Positions 63,970 through 64,000 of a stretch of 64,000 nucleotides of DNA are shown piece after piece. The position numbers and the translations under genes were made by a program. The stretch covers positions 62,001 to 126,000 of the forward strand of contig CBFIHP010000006.1 in assembly GCA_965662355.1 (NCBI GenBank). The letters are read 5' to 3'. The stretch's first letter is position 1; each line of letters opens with the position of its first letter. The DNA is from GCA-2683825 sp965662355 (GTDB taxonomy: Bacteria; Planctomycetota; UBA1135; GCA-002686595). Under the pieces are notes generated by a model. That model did no database searches. It had not been told where the DNA came from and saw nothing but the letters and a program-made list of their open reading frames with translations.

Positions 63970-64000
63970 CCGTGACCTCGCCTCAGCGTCCGAGGGCCTC
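63966..64000 (-). CDS. Possible last codons of the gene upstream of the CHAT-like gene
   Basis: The minus strand from the window edge is open for ten codons (ending LRRGHG) to a TGA at 63968-63966, which overlaps the GTG of the CHAT-like gene. The same GTGA arrangement joins other genes of the window, so a coupled gene beyond the edge is likely, but the evidence is very short. Confidence 0.3.
   Translation of the reverse strand, partial: GPRTLRRGHG

Overview
The window is about 64 kb of GC-rich bacterial chromosome. Its gene content points to a planctomycete, probably a marine lineage; this is inferred from protein families, not from a marker gene. The signs are: an ECF sigma factor of the planctomycete type (STRWS near the N-terminus) beside a serine/threonine kinase; giant secreted proteins with FG-GAP/VCBS or beta-helix repeats that share a C-terminal adhesion-like domain; a tricorn-type protease; many lipoproteins; and a hybrid sensor carrying Reg_prop propellers. 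Gene starts commonly overlap the preceding stop as ATGA, GTGA or, once, CTGA.

Layout. 1-5 kb: end of an unknown gene, a coiled-coil lipoprotein, and a minus-strand trio (membrane protein, PQQ-type propeller, DUF6940-like protein). 5-12 kb: signalling genes (hybrid histidine kinase, FHA-protease, LuxR-type regulator), then an alpha/beta hydrolase with slyX. 12-14.5 kb: a frameshifted DUF1989 gene, then a cluster of very small minus-strand genes (a double-glycine-leader peptide, a lipoprotein, two tiny membrane proteins). Three of these have a common promoter-like element at a constant 39-40 nt before the start codon. A truncated formylglycine-generating-enzyme-like relic and tRNA-Arg(TCT) close the cluster. 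14.7-24 kb: secreted repeat proteins, an aminotransferase/dehydratase pair and rsgA. 24-32 kb: a very large sensor kinase with a CBM9-like domain, a metallo-beta-lactamase-fold hydrolase, and the kinase/sigma pair. 32-40.6 kb: tricorn homologue, beta-helix protein, carboxypeptidase-regulatory-like repeat protein, and a small exported protein with an IPTL-CTERM-like tail.

40.7-54 kb is a coherent catabolic island. A minus-strand run holds a xanthine-dehydrogenase-like Mo enzyme with fused 2Fe-2S domain, an SsnA-like amidohydrolase, an esterase fusion, two fold-type-II PLP enzymes and a nitrilase-family hydrolase. A divergent plus-strand operon encodes a second, three-subunit Mo hydroxylase. 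The set looks suited to breakdown of a purine, pyrimidine or related N-heterocycle, but the substrate cannot be read from the sequence.

54-64 kb: a BlaI-type repressor with its own inverted-repeat operator and a BlaR1-like M56 protease. The protease carries an extraordinary C-terminal array of histidine-bearing heptads (about residues 509-791), the most unusual protein here. After it come a TauD-like dioxygenase, an unknown lipoprotein, a prolyl-aminopeptidase-like lipoprotein and a membrane-anchored CHAT-like protein lacking the expected catalytic residues.

No CRISPR array, rRNA, insertion sequence or prophage was seen. The candidate new biology is the small-peptide cassette cluster, the histidine-heptad M56 protein, and a two-copy hairpin element with a compensatory base-pair change.
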